Part shown: in pieces, positions 7,132-14,084 of the stretch | Position numbering within the stretch: the first letter of the stretch is position 1 | Layout of the letters: each line of letters starts with the position of its first letter | Assembly (NCBI GenBank): GCA_964591255.1 | Contig: CAZQAA010000030.1 | Location: 1-14,792, forward strand | Reading direction: 5' to 3' | Length of the DNA: 14,792 bases | From: CAZQAA01 sp964591255 | Lineage (GTDB): Bacteria > Desulfobacterota > DSM-4660 > Desulfatiglandales > Desulfatiglandaceae | Notes under the pieces: model-generated | Told to the model about the DNA's origin: nothing | What the model saw: only the letters and a program-made list of their open reading frames with translations | Databases searched by the model: none | Program-made: the position numbers and the translations under genes

Positions 7132-7455
7132 CTAACAGCTACAAGAGCTTCCACATGAAGCCCCCTTTTTCAGATTGGAGTCAATATTGAATCCTGAACC
7201 CATCACTGTGTCAACATATTCTACCTTTATAGGTTTAGCCTGTTCAAATAATTTTTTTTCTATTACATAGGTCAGATCCCTGTCATCAAAAACAATGTCA
7301 CCATCCCGTGACTCATCCAGAGCCATACCCAGAGAGGCTCCGGATCATCCTCCTTGGTACAGCATTATTCTAATAGCCTTACTTTCTCCTTTATCACCCT
7401 TATTTTGTAAGAATTGTTTGATCATCTCACTTGCCTTTTCGGTAACCTCGAACAT
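7132..7455 (-). CDS. IscA/HesB-like selenoprotein (in-frame TGA = Sec37)
   Basis: From ATG 7455, behind a strong GGGAGGAGG SD (7464-7472), the frame encodes 107 residues if TGA at 7345-7347 is read as selenocysteine. The residues around it, IMLYQGG-U-SGASLGMALDE, put Sec37 at the first conserved, cluster-binding Cys of A-type Fe-S carriers (Cys35 of E. coli IscA, in SGCSGM). The frame on both sides is clearly family sequence. The C-terminus KKGASCGSSCSC supplies Cys99, Cys103, Cys105 and Cys107, corresponding to the CGC pair of IscA. A-type proteins bind Fe or Fe-S clusters and pass them to apoproteins. HesB-like selenoproteins are a described family in deltaproteobacteria and marine metagenomes. 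Hairpins after the TGA could serve as SECIS. Ordinary gene calling would leave a 64-residue ORF from ATG 7326. The gene sits 31 nt after rdgB. A nonsense mutation is the alternative, made unlikely by the exact site and intact 3' half. Confidence 0.85.
7297..7312 (-). promoter_or_regulatory. Candidate SECIS hairpin B
   Basis: GTCAC (7312-7308) and GTGAC (7301-7297) form a perfect 5-bp stem around the 6-nt loop GGGATG, with the loop starting 38 nt after the UGA. A short stem capped by a small loop that begins with guanosines is typical of bacterial SelB-recognised SECIS elements. It is the better of the two candidates by loop type, though at the far end of the usual distance. Confidence 0.45.
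7316..7344 (-). promoter_or_regulatory. Candidate SECIS hairpin A directly after the Sec codon
   Basis: Immediately 3' of the TGA, TCCGGAGCC (7344-7336) can pair over nine positions with GGCTCTGGA (7324-7316), with one G-U wobble and an 11-nt loop containing GGG (7335-7325). A stable stem abutting the UGA inside a selenoprotein gene suggests a bacterial SECIS or a pause structure. The loop is only 9 nt from the UGA, closer than in E. coli fdhF, which counts against it as the SelB-binding loop. Confidence 0.45.
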
Positions 7456-7463
7456 AAGAATTT

Positions 7464-7472
7464 CCTCCTCCC
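7464..7472 (-). promoter_or_regulatory. Strong Shine-Dalgarno of the HesB-like selenoprotein
   Basis: GGGAGGAGG ends 8 nt before ATG 7453-7455. It fixes the true start far upstream of the TGA and shows that translation is initiated before the Sec codon, contradicting a short ORF starting at ATG 7326. Confidence 0.8.
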
Positions 7473-7486
7473 ATTAAATTTTATTT

Positions 7487-8113
7487 TCAATTTTTTTCGT
7501 TGAGTTTTTGTCTGAGCCATACCAAGACCCTGTCAAATTCATTTCTCAATTTTTCCATGGCTTTTCCGCGGTGGCTGACTCTGTTTTTCTCCTCCGCGGG
7601 CATCTGTGCAAATGTTTTATCCATGGGTGGATAATAAAAAAGGGAATCATATCCAAATCCTTGGCCGCCTGCCGGCTCATACACAATAAGACCATCACAC
7701 ATGCCCTTGTATATGAGTGCATCCCCCTGTGGTACCGCTATGGCAATGACACAGATGAAAGAGGCATGCCTGTCGTTTATGCCTTCCATGGCCCTTAGTA
7801 ATTTGAAGTTGTTTTCCTCATCCGTGGCATTCTCTCCGGCATATCGGGCTGAATGGACTCCTGGCATTCCATCCAGGGCCTGCACTATTAGGCCTGAATC
7901 ATCGGCAAGAGCTGGTAGCCCGAGGACCTTAGCCGTTAGGCGAGCCTTTTTCAAGGCATTTTCTTCAAAATTTTTGCCGTCTTCTTTGGCTGCGGGGATA
8001 GGTTTGAAATCATTAAGGTTTTTTATGTCAATACCAAAATAAGCAGCCATTTTTTCAAATTCAGCTATCTTCCCTTTATTTCGGGTGGCCAAGACCAAAG
8101 GAGGATCAATCAT
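7487..8113 (-). CDS. rdgB: XTP/dITP diphosphatase (RdgB/HAM1 family)
   Basis: This 208-residue cytoplasmic enzyme is full length for the family (E. coli RdgB 197). Motifs are intact: ATRNKGK (9-15) for nucleotide binding, ADDSGL (70-75) with the metal and catalytic acidic residues, GMPGVHSARYAG (82-93), GFGYD (152-156) and SHRGKA (180-185). The enzyme hydrolyses XTP, dITP and ITP to the monophosphate plus pyrophosphate, keeping deaminated purines out of DNA and RNA. The ATG is preceded by TTGGAGATGGA, a good SD. It is first in the six-gene minus-strand run and is divergent from lepB across 8114-8323; the HesB selenoprotein follows after 31 nt. Confidence 0.95.
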   Translation of the reverse strand: MIDPPLVLATRNKGKIAEFEKMAAYFGIDIKNLNDFKPIPAAKEDGKNFEENALKKARLTAKVLGLPALADDSGLIVQALDGMPGVHSARYAGENATDEENNFKLLRAMEGINDRHASFICVIAIAVPQGDALIYKGMCDGLIVYEPAGGQGFGYDSLFYYPPMDKTFAQMPAEEKNRVSHRGKAMEKLRNEFDRVLVWLRQKLNEKN

Positions 8114-8323
8114 TCCATCTCCAAGAGTATATATTATTTTATTTTCAGGCTAACATTATATTGGAGGATGTTCAAGGAATTACCGGACAAAAAATAAAGA
8201 CATCCCTAAAGATTTGATGAAATGATAAGGGGTTGAGTGTCCTGTCCATAAAAATGTCTTTACAAATCTAAAAAGAAGGGGGTACATTCCATCCTATGTT
8301 TTTTGTTCAGGAGGGGAGTCCTT
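8114..8323. promoter_or_regulatory. Divergent rdgB/lepB intergenic region with inverted motifs
   Basis: This 210-nt non-coding stretch must hold the promoters for the rdgB run (minus) and lepB (plus). On the minus strand a perfect TATAAT lies at 8160-8155, about 42 nt from the rdgB ATG, but only a poor -35 sits 17 nt before it. Two motif pairs recur in inverted orientation: AAAGACAT (8196-8203) with ATGTCTTT (8254-8261), and AGATTTG (8210-8216) with CAAATCT (8263-8269). They may be regulator sites on each side of a lepB promoter. No clear lepB -35/-10 pair was found. Confidence 0.3.
8309..8316 (+). promoter_or_regulatory. Shine-Dalgarno deciding the lepB start
   Basis: AGGAGGGG ends 7 nt before GTG 8324-8326. 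It lies inside the longer open frame that begins at TTG 8303, so the GTG rather than the TTG is the likely start. Confidence 0.75.
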
Positions 8324-8920
8324 GTGGGAATAAAGAGAAAAAGCACGTTCCGTGAGTACGCAGAAGCTGCGGCCATTGCAATTGTCTTGGCCCTATTTAT
8401 AAGGACCTTTGTTGTTCAGGCCTTTAAGATTCCCTCAGGATCAATGAAGCCTACACTTCTTGTAGGTGATCATCTGCTGGTTAATAAATTTATATATGGT
8501 GTCAAAATCCCATTTATTCATAAAACGTTGATTCCCATAAGTAAGCCTGAACGTGATGACGTAATTGTTTTTATTTACCCGGTGGATAAAAGTAAAGATT
8601 TTATCAAGCGGGTCATTGGGTTGCCAGGTGATCGAATAGAGATTGTAGGACGAAAGATATATATAAACGGAAAGCTTTACAGGGATAAACATGGCGTATA
8701 CTCAGACGAAACCGATCCTTTGGCGCGGTCTATCGAAAACAGTAGATTTGGACCTATAACCGTGCCGGCAAACCATCTTTTTGTCATGGGAGACAATCGT
8801 AATCACAGTTATGACAGCAGGTTCTGGGGATTTGTCCCGCTGAGTTACGTGAAAGGAAAGGCCATGATCATCTACTGGTCATGGCCCCACTGGCACAGAT
8901 TTATGAAAATTATACGATAG
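8324..8920 (+). CDS. lepB: Signal peptidase I (LepB)
   Basis: With the GTG start chosen from the SD, this is a 198-residue type I (SPase I/S26) signal peptidase with one N-terminal membrane anchor (about 13-32). The family boxes are in place: KIPSGSMKPTL with nucleophile Ser40, RDDVIVFIYP (77-86), FIKRVIGLPGD with general base Lys95, and GDNRNHSYDSRFWG (156-169). It cleaves signal peptides from secreted proteins at the periplasmic face of the inner membrane, possibly including the PilY1 and small exported precursors encoded next to it. E. coli LepB is 324 residues with two anchors; this shorter single-anchor form is common in other bacteria. It is divergent from rdgB and convergent with the pilus cluster, 53 nt from the next stop. 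Confidence 0.93.
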   Translation: MGIKRKSTFREYAEAAAIAIVLALFIRTFVVQAFKIPSGSMKPTLLVGDHLLVNKFIYGVKIPFIHKTLIPISKPERDDVIVFIYPVDKSKDFIKRVIGLPGDRIEIVGRKIYINGKLYRDKHGVYSDETDPLARSIENSRFGPITVPANHLFVMGDNRNHSYDSRFWGFVPLSYVKGKAMIIYWSWPHWHRFMKIIR

Positions 8921-8973
8921 ATATGCTAACCATTATCTTTTTATAATTCTTTTTTTTATTATTTCGTTTGTGA

Positions 8974-9324
8974 TTATTTTGCCTTAATGAGCCATATTGA
9001 AGCAACTTTACCGTCTGGGTTGAGTTTGAGACCTATGAGATCCCCTTCTTTGAATCTACCCTTTTTGATGTGATATTTAACATTATCGGATAATCTGAGC
9101 AGGGAGTCATCAACTACAATTTCATTCTTAGAGAGCCTGTCTATTTTCCCCCTGATATCAAACATAAGGGGATAGCCGGGATGGAGAGGTTTTTCCCCAA
9201 TTAACTTTGTATGCTCTATCCTGTGTTCACAATGGCCATAATCGTGGCAGAAAAAGGGACTGATTCCCAGCATACCGCTTATAATGAAAGCTGTCCATGG
9301 TTTCGTCTTTAGCATTCCGGACAT
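8974..9324 (-). CDS. Small exported protein of unknown function, downstream of pilY1
   Basis: The 116-residue protein is not recognised. Lys5-Lys7 and a hydrophobic stretch (about 9-25) look like a signal peptide or anchor. Just after it comes a Cys/His-rich segment, CHDYGHCEHRIEH (26-38), which could bind metal or form a disulphide if exported. Residues 56-116 alternate hydrophobic and polar residues in short strands (IRGKIDRLSKNEIVVDD, VKYHIKKGRFKEGDLIGLKL, GKVASIWLI), suggesting a small beta-barrel or OB-like fold similar in layout to DUF5666-type domains. It begins 24 nt after pilY1 with an AGGAGA SD and is probably the last gene of the pilus operon. A link to pilus tip assembly is inferred from position alone. 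Confidence 0.7.
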   Translation of the reverse strand: MSGMLKTKPWTAFIISGMLGISPFFCHDYGHCEHRIEHTKLIGEKPLHPGYPLMFDIRGKIDRLSKNEIVVDDSLLRLSDNVKYHIKKGRFKEGDLIGLKLNPDGKVASIWLIKAK

Positions 9325-9348
9325 ATAGAAATCTCCTTTATCAAGGTG

Positions 9349-12300
9349 TTATCTTTCCCGCCAGTAGAATATTCCAAGCTCTTCTGCCTTTTCGAATAGG
9401 GTTTCTGTGGTCCCTGCCGAACTGCTGAAAATTTTAAGTTCGCGTGTTTTGTCAGGCATGGTTAATATTACCGGTGGATGCAACAGTCCATCATATTCCT
9501 TCCCTGTAGGGGGCACAAGAATGCCATCTACATTGATCATGTCATTTTCGTCTATTTGTCCGTCATTGTTGATATCAAACTGGGGACACGACAGCCTGCT
9601 GCCATCACATGCATCCATTTCGTGGACTATTGAACTACCGCCCCCGGAACATGGGGAATCCTCCGGTATAAAGGTGATAACCACCAGGTTTCCGTCCCTG
9701 ATCATAACATCTTTAATAACCCGTTCACCTGACAACGGCAGATCGAAATACCATCCAACATGATCACCGCATTCATCGTCCTCATCTGTTTGTTCGTCTT
9801 CATCATCATCTTTCCCGTTATGACACAATGACCAATCGGCCTCGTTGTCGCTTAATGTCCTTAGATAATAACCGTCCAGGTACCTCTCATCAATCATTGT
9901 CTGCTCTAACAGAGTTTCGCTGGAAAACCCGGAGAGTGTCCCAGTTGTCCTATTCCATTCACCAAGGGGAATACCCTGGTCCCATATTCCAAATATGCTC
10001 TGAGTGTCGGTATTGCCCCGATCCGGCTCACCCAGAAACTGGCCGGTGCCGAACAGGACCATATATCCGTCAGCCTCGCAGTGGTACATGACATCAGGGG
10101 CAGAGGTTATGGGCTGGTTCGGAGATGAAAATAGCGGTTCAGGGGAATCACCATCGTCTGCAGCGTCAACACGGCCATTTTCATCGCTGTCAACTCCGAA
10201 AGCCACTCCCCATTTGTCGGGATCTGAATCGGTAATGTCAAATTTCCACATGTTTCCCTTAAGATCTCCAGCATATACATAATCTGCCCTGCCGTCATTG
10301 TCCACATCCACAACAGCAGGAGAGGACAGGCCGTTGCTACCGCCTGCGCCTGTGTCAATCTTGCGGATTACGCTACCTGTAAGGGCATCGAGAATATATA
10401 GTACGGCGTGACCGTTTACGCTTTCATAGCCGTTTCCAAAGATTACGATCCAGGGATGATCTGTTGTCGAAGAGGGATTCAGGGATCTGTACGATTTGAC
10501 AATAAACGCGCTACTGAAACTATAGCCCATGTCATCGTCGCTATAATTGAAAGTCTTTTCCCCTGGTTCATCTATGTTTCCATCACCATTGTTGTCAATG
10601 CCGTCGGAATAGTTTTCATCCTCTTCATCTGTGATTCCGTCTCCATCATTATCAATCCCGTCGCCTGTCTGGTCTCCGGCATATACATAATCGGTATTGG
10701 ACAGGGGAGGGTATTCCCACATTACCATGCCGGCGATATCTGATTCTGTTGTGGAACTGTTAACGGATTCCACGTCCGACACGTCAAGGGCATAGTATCC
10801 TCTGCCGCCCTTGCCCAAGCCGCCCACAACGACTACGATCGTCTTGTACTCAAGTGGCTCATCAATTTCGCCATCATGATCATTATCAATGCCGTCGGAA
10901 TAGTTTTCATCGCTCTCATCTTCTGTCCCGTCTCCATCATTATCAATCCCATCATCAGATCTGTCTCCAGCACAAAATCTTATTGCCTTTGCATAGGGCG
11001 TAGAGTCGACATAAAACCGGTGCTCATAATCAATCTCAGTCAAATCGATTAAATGATCAAACACAAGTTGCGGGACATAAGCAAAACGCTCCATGCCTGT
11101 TTCTGCATTAAAGGCATGGAGCATACCATCGTTTCCACCTGTAAAAATGGTTCCGTCCTCTTCTCCCTCCTCATCAACTATGCCGTCATTATCGTTGTCT
11201 ATGCCATCTCCCACAACCAAAAGGGGCGCTGAATGGACAATATCGCCAAGTTTGCGATCACGGGATCGAAATCCACTGACCTCTTTCCCTCGTATATAAT
11301 CAACCACATCCGAATTGTTTTCCAGGGCATTCTTTTGTCCATCTGTGAGACTTGAGTATCGAAAAGTCAGACCCGTATCCATGCCGTTATATGTAATAAT
11401 CCTGCGGCCCGTGTCCCAGTCAGTATCCTGCAATTTTTCCGTGGCGTGCCAGAGTATGTCATCCTCTTCTTTCAGTATTTCACCAGAAACCGGATCCACC
11501 GGAAATGCTACCACATCACCTGTCCATTTTCCGGAGACATAGGTTGATTGATATACAACCGTATTAGTATGCAATTCATCTCCATTAACAGAGACTGATG
11601 CACCTGATGCTATTCTGGATTTGAGATTTTTAAACAGTTCCTGGAGGGAGTTTACCAAGGATTCCGGATCGTCTGCGCTGAAAAAGGATCCCCTCCCGTT
11701 CACTGCCGCGTGCCACAGATCATCAATCTTCTTTGGACATGACCAGCAATCGGTAGTTGGATCAGGCCAGTCCGGATGAGGGGTGTCGGGATTCAGAAAG
11801 TATGGATCATCGACATAGCTTGGGTCATCAGGTTCACCGTCTCCATCTATATCCAGCGGATCAATGGTTCCTGTTACCCCGAAGGATACTGTATAGGTAA
11901 CCATGTGCTGGGTCTTTTTCTTGTCATAGTTGTTGGTGGGCATATCATCATCCAGGCTGTCAGCCAGGTCGTCGTTGTAAAACTTCATGGCCACGTCTGC
12001 CAGGGTGTCTGACCATGAATCGGCATAGGGTGACCCCTGATCTTCGTCCGTATTGCCGACTCCTGGATCGCTGCCATTCCAGTAGCCGTCCGTCATTACA
12101 ATGGTAAAGGCCTGCTGGCATGCCCCGCCGTCATCGGCACTCAGGTACGGTGAGTCCCCGAGATTTCCATCATCGCCGTCGTCCTGGTCATAATATCTGC
12201 CCACATTCAACAGGGCGGTCCTGAGCGGTGTGGAGTTGTCAGAATCTATGCTGTAAAGGAGATCCAGAAGGGTATTTGTTTCATCCACATTTACACCACC

Positions 12301-14067
12301 GGAGACAGGCTCGAATTTTATAGCATCCGCACTTGTGCTTGATCCAGTGCTGCTGCCGTCACGGGTCACGGTAACATATCCTGAGGTGCCTTCAGCAAAC
12401 TCATATGTGCCAAGGAGTGTCCATTGGCTGTAGTTTTCCCGTTGGTTAACCCTGACCGTATCGGTGCCACCATCGTAATGAATGGTGTAAAGAGCGTTTT
12501 CATCCCGGGTGGCCCAGTAGTCCCACCATGCATAGACATTATATTGTTTCGCCTCAGGGATGTAGGGCGTCCATCTGGCTTCCCCTCCGACATCTGAGGT
12601 GTATCTTGAGCTATCCTTGTATTCATCCGATGCGCTTGATTCATGCCAGCTCCCGGAAGTCTCTTCATAACCGCTGTCCTTATTATCTACAATAATGGCG
12701 TCACTTTCCACATTGATGGGGAGGACAGGTTGTCTTACCCCGCTATTGATAGTATAAAATCCTACATTAACCCAGTCCAGATTGATAAGGGAATTGGCTA
12801 CAGCAGCTTTTGCAGTAAGCTCGCGGCGACGGTAATAAGAATACCAGTTGGCAAAATTTTGAAGATCTTCTTCATCGGTCTTAAACCGGTTAAAACTTCC
12901 ATCCTCATTGTAAAGGGCAGGTTTGACGGAATCGGGGACATCTTCATAAGCAACCTGGATAAAAGTACCCGATTCCACGGTATCGCCGGCACCAGTAATT
13001 TTATAGTAAAGCCTTTGATCCAAATCCCCATCTGAATCGCTATCTTCCCATGTTACCAGATAAATGTCTTCTTCGCTGTCATATTCACCATTATCGTTAA
13101 GATCATCCAGGACGTAGTAATGGGCATTCTTTATACTGGCTGGTGTCGCATCACTTTTGAAAAGTTTTATGGCATCAGCGGAATACTTGCTGCTGCCGGC
13201 TACCGTTGCATTTAGCAGAATATATTCCGATCCATCTCCGGAGAAATAGTAGGTGCCCAGTGAATGCCACTGCCCACCGTCATCTCTCTGGTCATAACAA
13301 CATGCCGTGTCCTGTACTCCATTGTGATATATGATGTATTCCACCTGATCATGCCGGCTCTCATAGGTACGCCACCAGACAAAGACCTCATAGTCTCCAG
13401 GTTGAGTCAGATCCGGTGTCCATTTTGCCCACTTGGTTCCATCGCTTTGCCCATTGGTATAATAGTAATTTTCACCATAACAATCCCCTGTATTATTTAA
13501 TGTCCATCCTTCATCTGTTTTGGAGAATCCCGTGTCATCATTGTCTACAATGACTTGGTTGTCTGTGGTTAAGATAGAATAATATTCCTCGGTCAAGTCA
13601 ATATGAGGATCTCCGGAATCATCATTTGCGGGATTTGAGAAAGGAGATGTTGTGTCTGCATCCCCCATGTTAGGCCATGGCTTATATGTGGAATGGGGAT
13701 TGTAGAAAATTTTGTTATACCCGGACCACTGGGACTTCCAGTATCCCCGGGCATCATTTTTCAATATGGTACCATTGCTATCTGTGCTTGAGTAATTATT
13801 ATCCCCAGGATCATCAAAAAGATATTCATAGGTAGTACCATCTGCCTGGAATTTTCCATCACTTTCTTCAGTCATGAACTCCCAGTCCATGCTCCCTGAG
13901 TTGTCCAATACAAACATTATGTTCGGCGGGGCCGCCTGGACCTTGGTATCCATTGGATCGTTACTGATGTCGATACACCTGCCTCTACCTGCATGGGACA
14001 ACAAAAATACGATCACAAGGACCAGTATCTTTGTAACGGTTATCATACGTCCGCTTGCCAATCTCAT
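9349..14067 (-). CDS. pilY1: PilY1-type pilus tip protein with golvesin/CBM-like inserts
   Basis: The 1572 residues open with a signal peptide (hydrophobic 12-25). A von Willebrand A domain follows, with MIDAS D55-x-S57-x-S59, continuing with TPLRTALLNVGRYY (613-626) and AFTIVMTDGYWNG (653-665). It is interrupted by two golvesin/xanthan-lyase CBM-like domains at about 170-305 and 456-588, each running IVDN...W...WTP...Y.V..WW...R...Y.I...LGTY.F...SADAIK. The C-terminal half is the PilC/PilY1 beta-propeller: GGNDGMLHAFNAETGMERFAYVPQ (977-1000), VVGGLGKGGRGYYALDVSDV (1080-1099), SSPAVVDVDNDGRADYVYAGDLKGNMWKFDI (1248-1278). DVDNDGRAD (1254-1262) matches the calcium site that controls pilus retraction in Pseudomonas PilY1. 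Extra acidic DGIDNDxDGxxDE motifs sit in propeller loops, and an EF-hand/dockerin-like DINNDGQID is at 1498-1506. It starts at ATG with an AGGGG SD, 17 nt after the pilX-like gene. The protein probably sits at the pilus tip and handles adhesion. Confidence 0.93.
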   Translation of the reverse strand: MRLASGRMITVTKILVLVIVFLLSHAGRGRCIDISNDPMDTKVQAAPPNIMFVLDNSGSMDWEFMTEESDGKFQADGTTYEYLFDDPGDNNYSSTDSNGTILKNDARGYWKSQWSGYNKIFYNPHSTYKPWPNMGDADTTSPFSNPANDDSGDPHIDLTEEYYSILTTDNQVIVDNDDTGFSKTDEGWTLNNTGDCYGENYYYTNGQSDGTKWAKWTPDLTQPGDYEVFVWWRTYESRHDQVEYIIYHNGVQDTACCYDQRDDGGQWHSLGTYYFSGDGSEYILLNATVAGSSKYSADAIKLFKSDATPASIKNAHYYVLDDLNDNGEYDSEEDIYLVTWEDSDSDGDLDQRLYYKITGAGDTVESGTFIQVAYEDVPDSVKPALYNEDGSFNRFKTDEEDLQNFANWYSYYRRRELTAKAAVANSLINLDWVNVGFYTINSGVRQPVLPINVESDAIIVDNKDSGYEETSGSWHESSASDEYKDSSRYTSDVGGEARWTPYIPEAKQYNVYAWWDYWATRDENALYTIHYDGGTDTVRVNQRENYSQWTLLGTYEFAEGTSGYVTVTRDGSSTGSSTSADAIKFEPVSGGVNVDETNTLLDLLYSIDSDNSTPLRTALLNVGRYYDQDDGDDGNLGDSPYLSADDGGACQQAFTIVMTDGYWNGSDPGVGNTDEDQGSPYADSWSDTLADVAMKFYNDDLADSLDDDMPTNNYDKKKTQHMVTYTVSFGVTGTIDPLDIDGDGEPDDPSYVDDPYFLNPDTPHPDWPDPTTDCWSCPKKIDDLWHAAVNGRGSFFSADDPESLVNSLQELFKNLKSRIASGASVSVNGDELHTNTVVYQSTYVSGKWTGDVVAFPVDPVSGEILKEEDDILWHATEKLQDTDWDTGRRIITYNGMDTGLTFRYSSLTDGQKNALENNSDVVDYIRGKEVSGFRSRDRKLGDIVHSAPLLVVGDGIDNDNDGIVDEEGEEDGTIFTGGNDGMLHAFNAETGMERFAYVPQLVFDHLIDLTEIDYEHRFYVDSTPYAKAIRFCAGDRSDDGIDNDGDGTEDESDENYSDGIDNDHDGEIDEPLEYKTIVVVVGGLGKGGRGYYALDVSDVESVNSSTTESDIAGMVMWEYPPLSNTDYVYAGDQTGDGIDNDGDGITDEEDENYSDGIDNNGDGNIDEPGEKTFNYSDDDMGYSFSSAFIVKSYRSLNPSSTTDHPWIVIFGNGYESVNGHAVLYILDALTGSVIRKIDTGAGGSNGLSSPAVVDVDNDGRADYVYAGDLKGNMWKFDITDSDPDKWGVAFGVDSDENGRVDAADDGDSPEPLFSSPNQPITSAPDVMYHCEADGYMVLFGTGQFLGEPDRGNTDTQSIFGIWDQGIPLGEWNRTTGTLSGFSSETLLEQTMIDERYLDGYYLRTLSDNEADWSLCHNGKDDDEDEQTDEDDECGDHVGWYFDLPLSGERVIKDVMIRDGNLVVITFIPEDSPCSGGGSSIVHEMDACDGSRLSCPQFDINNDGQIDENDMINVDGILVPPTGKEYDGLLHPPVILTMPDKTRELKIFSSSAGTTETLFEKAEELGIFYWRER
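10564..10665 (-). repeat. Acidic metal-binding-type motif pair, copy 2 (PilY1 1135-1168)
   Basis: Encodes GDGIDNDGDGITDEEDEN then YSDGIDNNGDGNIDEP. This and 10855-10956 are offset by exactly 291 bp (97 codons) and share long identical DNA runs, including 26 nt at 10595-10620 (equal to 10886-10911) and 23 nt starting at 10637 (equal to 10928). The motif resembles MopE-type (PF11617) and thrombospondin-3-like calcium loops, without the cysteines. Confidence 0.8.
10855..10956 (-). repeat. Acidic metal-binding-type motif pair, copy 1 (PilY1 1038-1071)
   Basis: Encodes DDGIDNDGDGTEDESDEN then YSDGIDNDHDGEIDEP, with the same layout as 10564-10665. The high nucleotide identity, in a gene otherwise free of such repeats, points to recent duplication or gene conversion. 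Confidence 0.8.
11170..11208 (-). repeat. Single DGIDNDNDGIVDE motif (PilY1 954-966)
   Basis: A lone, more diverged copy of the same acidic motif lies just before the conserved propeller strand FTGGNDGMLHAF. A degenerate, Cys-flanked relative, CHNGKDDDEDEQTDEDDEC, occurs at residues 1415-1433. Confidence 0.7.
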
Positions 14068-14084
14068 AGCTTAACCCCTTTTTT

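Noticed and set aside
7132..7326. Stand-alone 64-residue protein from ATG 7326
   Set aside because: It is the 3' part of the HesB-like gene. No SD precedes this Met, and family homology continues through the TGA to an ATG with a strong SD at 7455.
7345..7347. TGA as a nonsense mutation (pseudogene)
   Set aside because: The stop falls exactly on the conserved Cys column, all flanking sequence is intact, and a Sec-containing family is known. A random nonsense change would rarely hit that codon.
8303..8323. Seven-residue longer LepB from TTG 8303
   Set aside because: The frame there overlaps the strong AGGAGGGG SD that serves GTG 8324, and the extra residues have no family counterpart.
8921..8973. 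Terminator between convergent lepB and the pilus operon
   Set aside because: The spacer is T-rich but contains no GC-rich stem in front of the T-runs, so an intrinsic terminator is not supported.
12366..13035. Overlapping ORFs of 77-130 residues in other frames of pilY1
   Set aside because: They lack SDs and domain patterns, and the long minus-strand frame carries continuous PilY1 homology; they are shadows.
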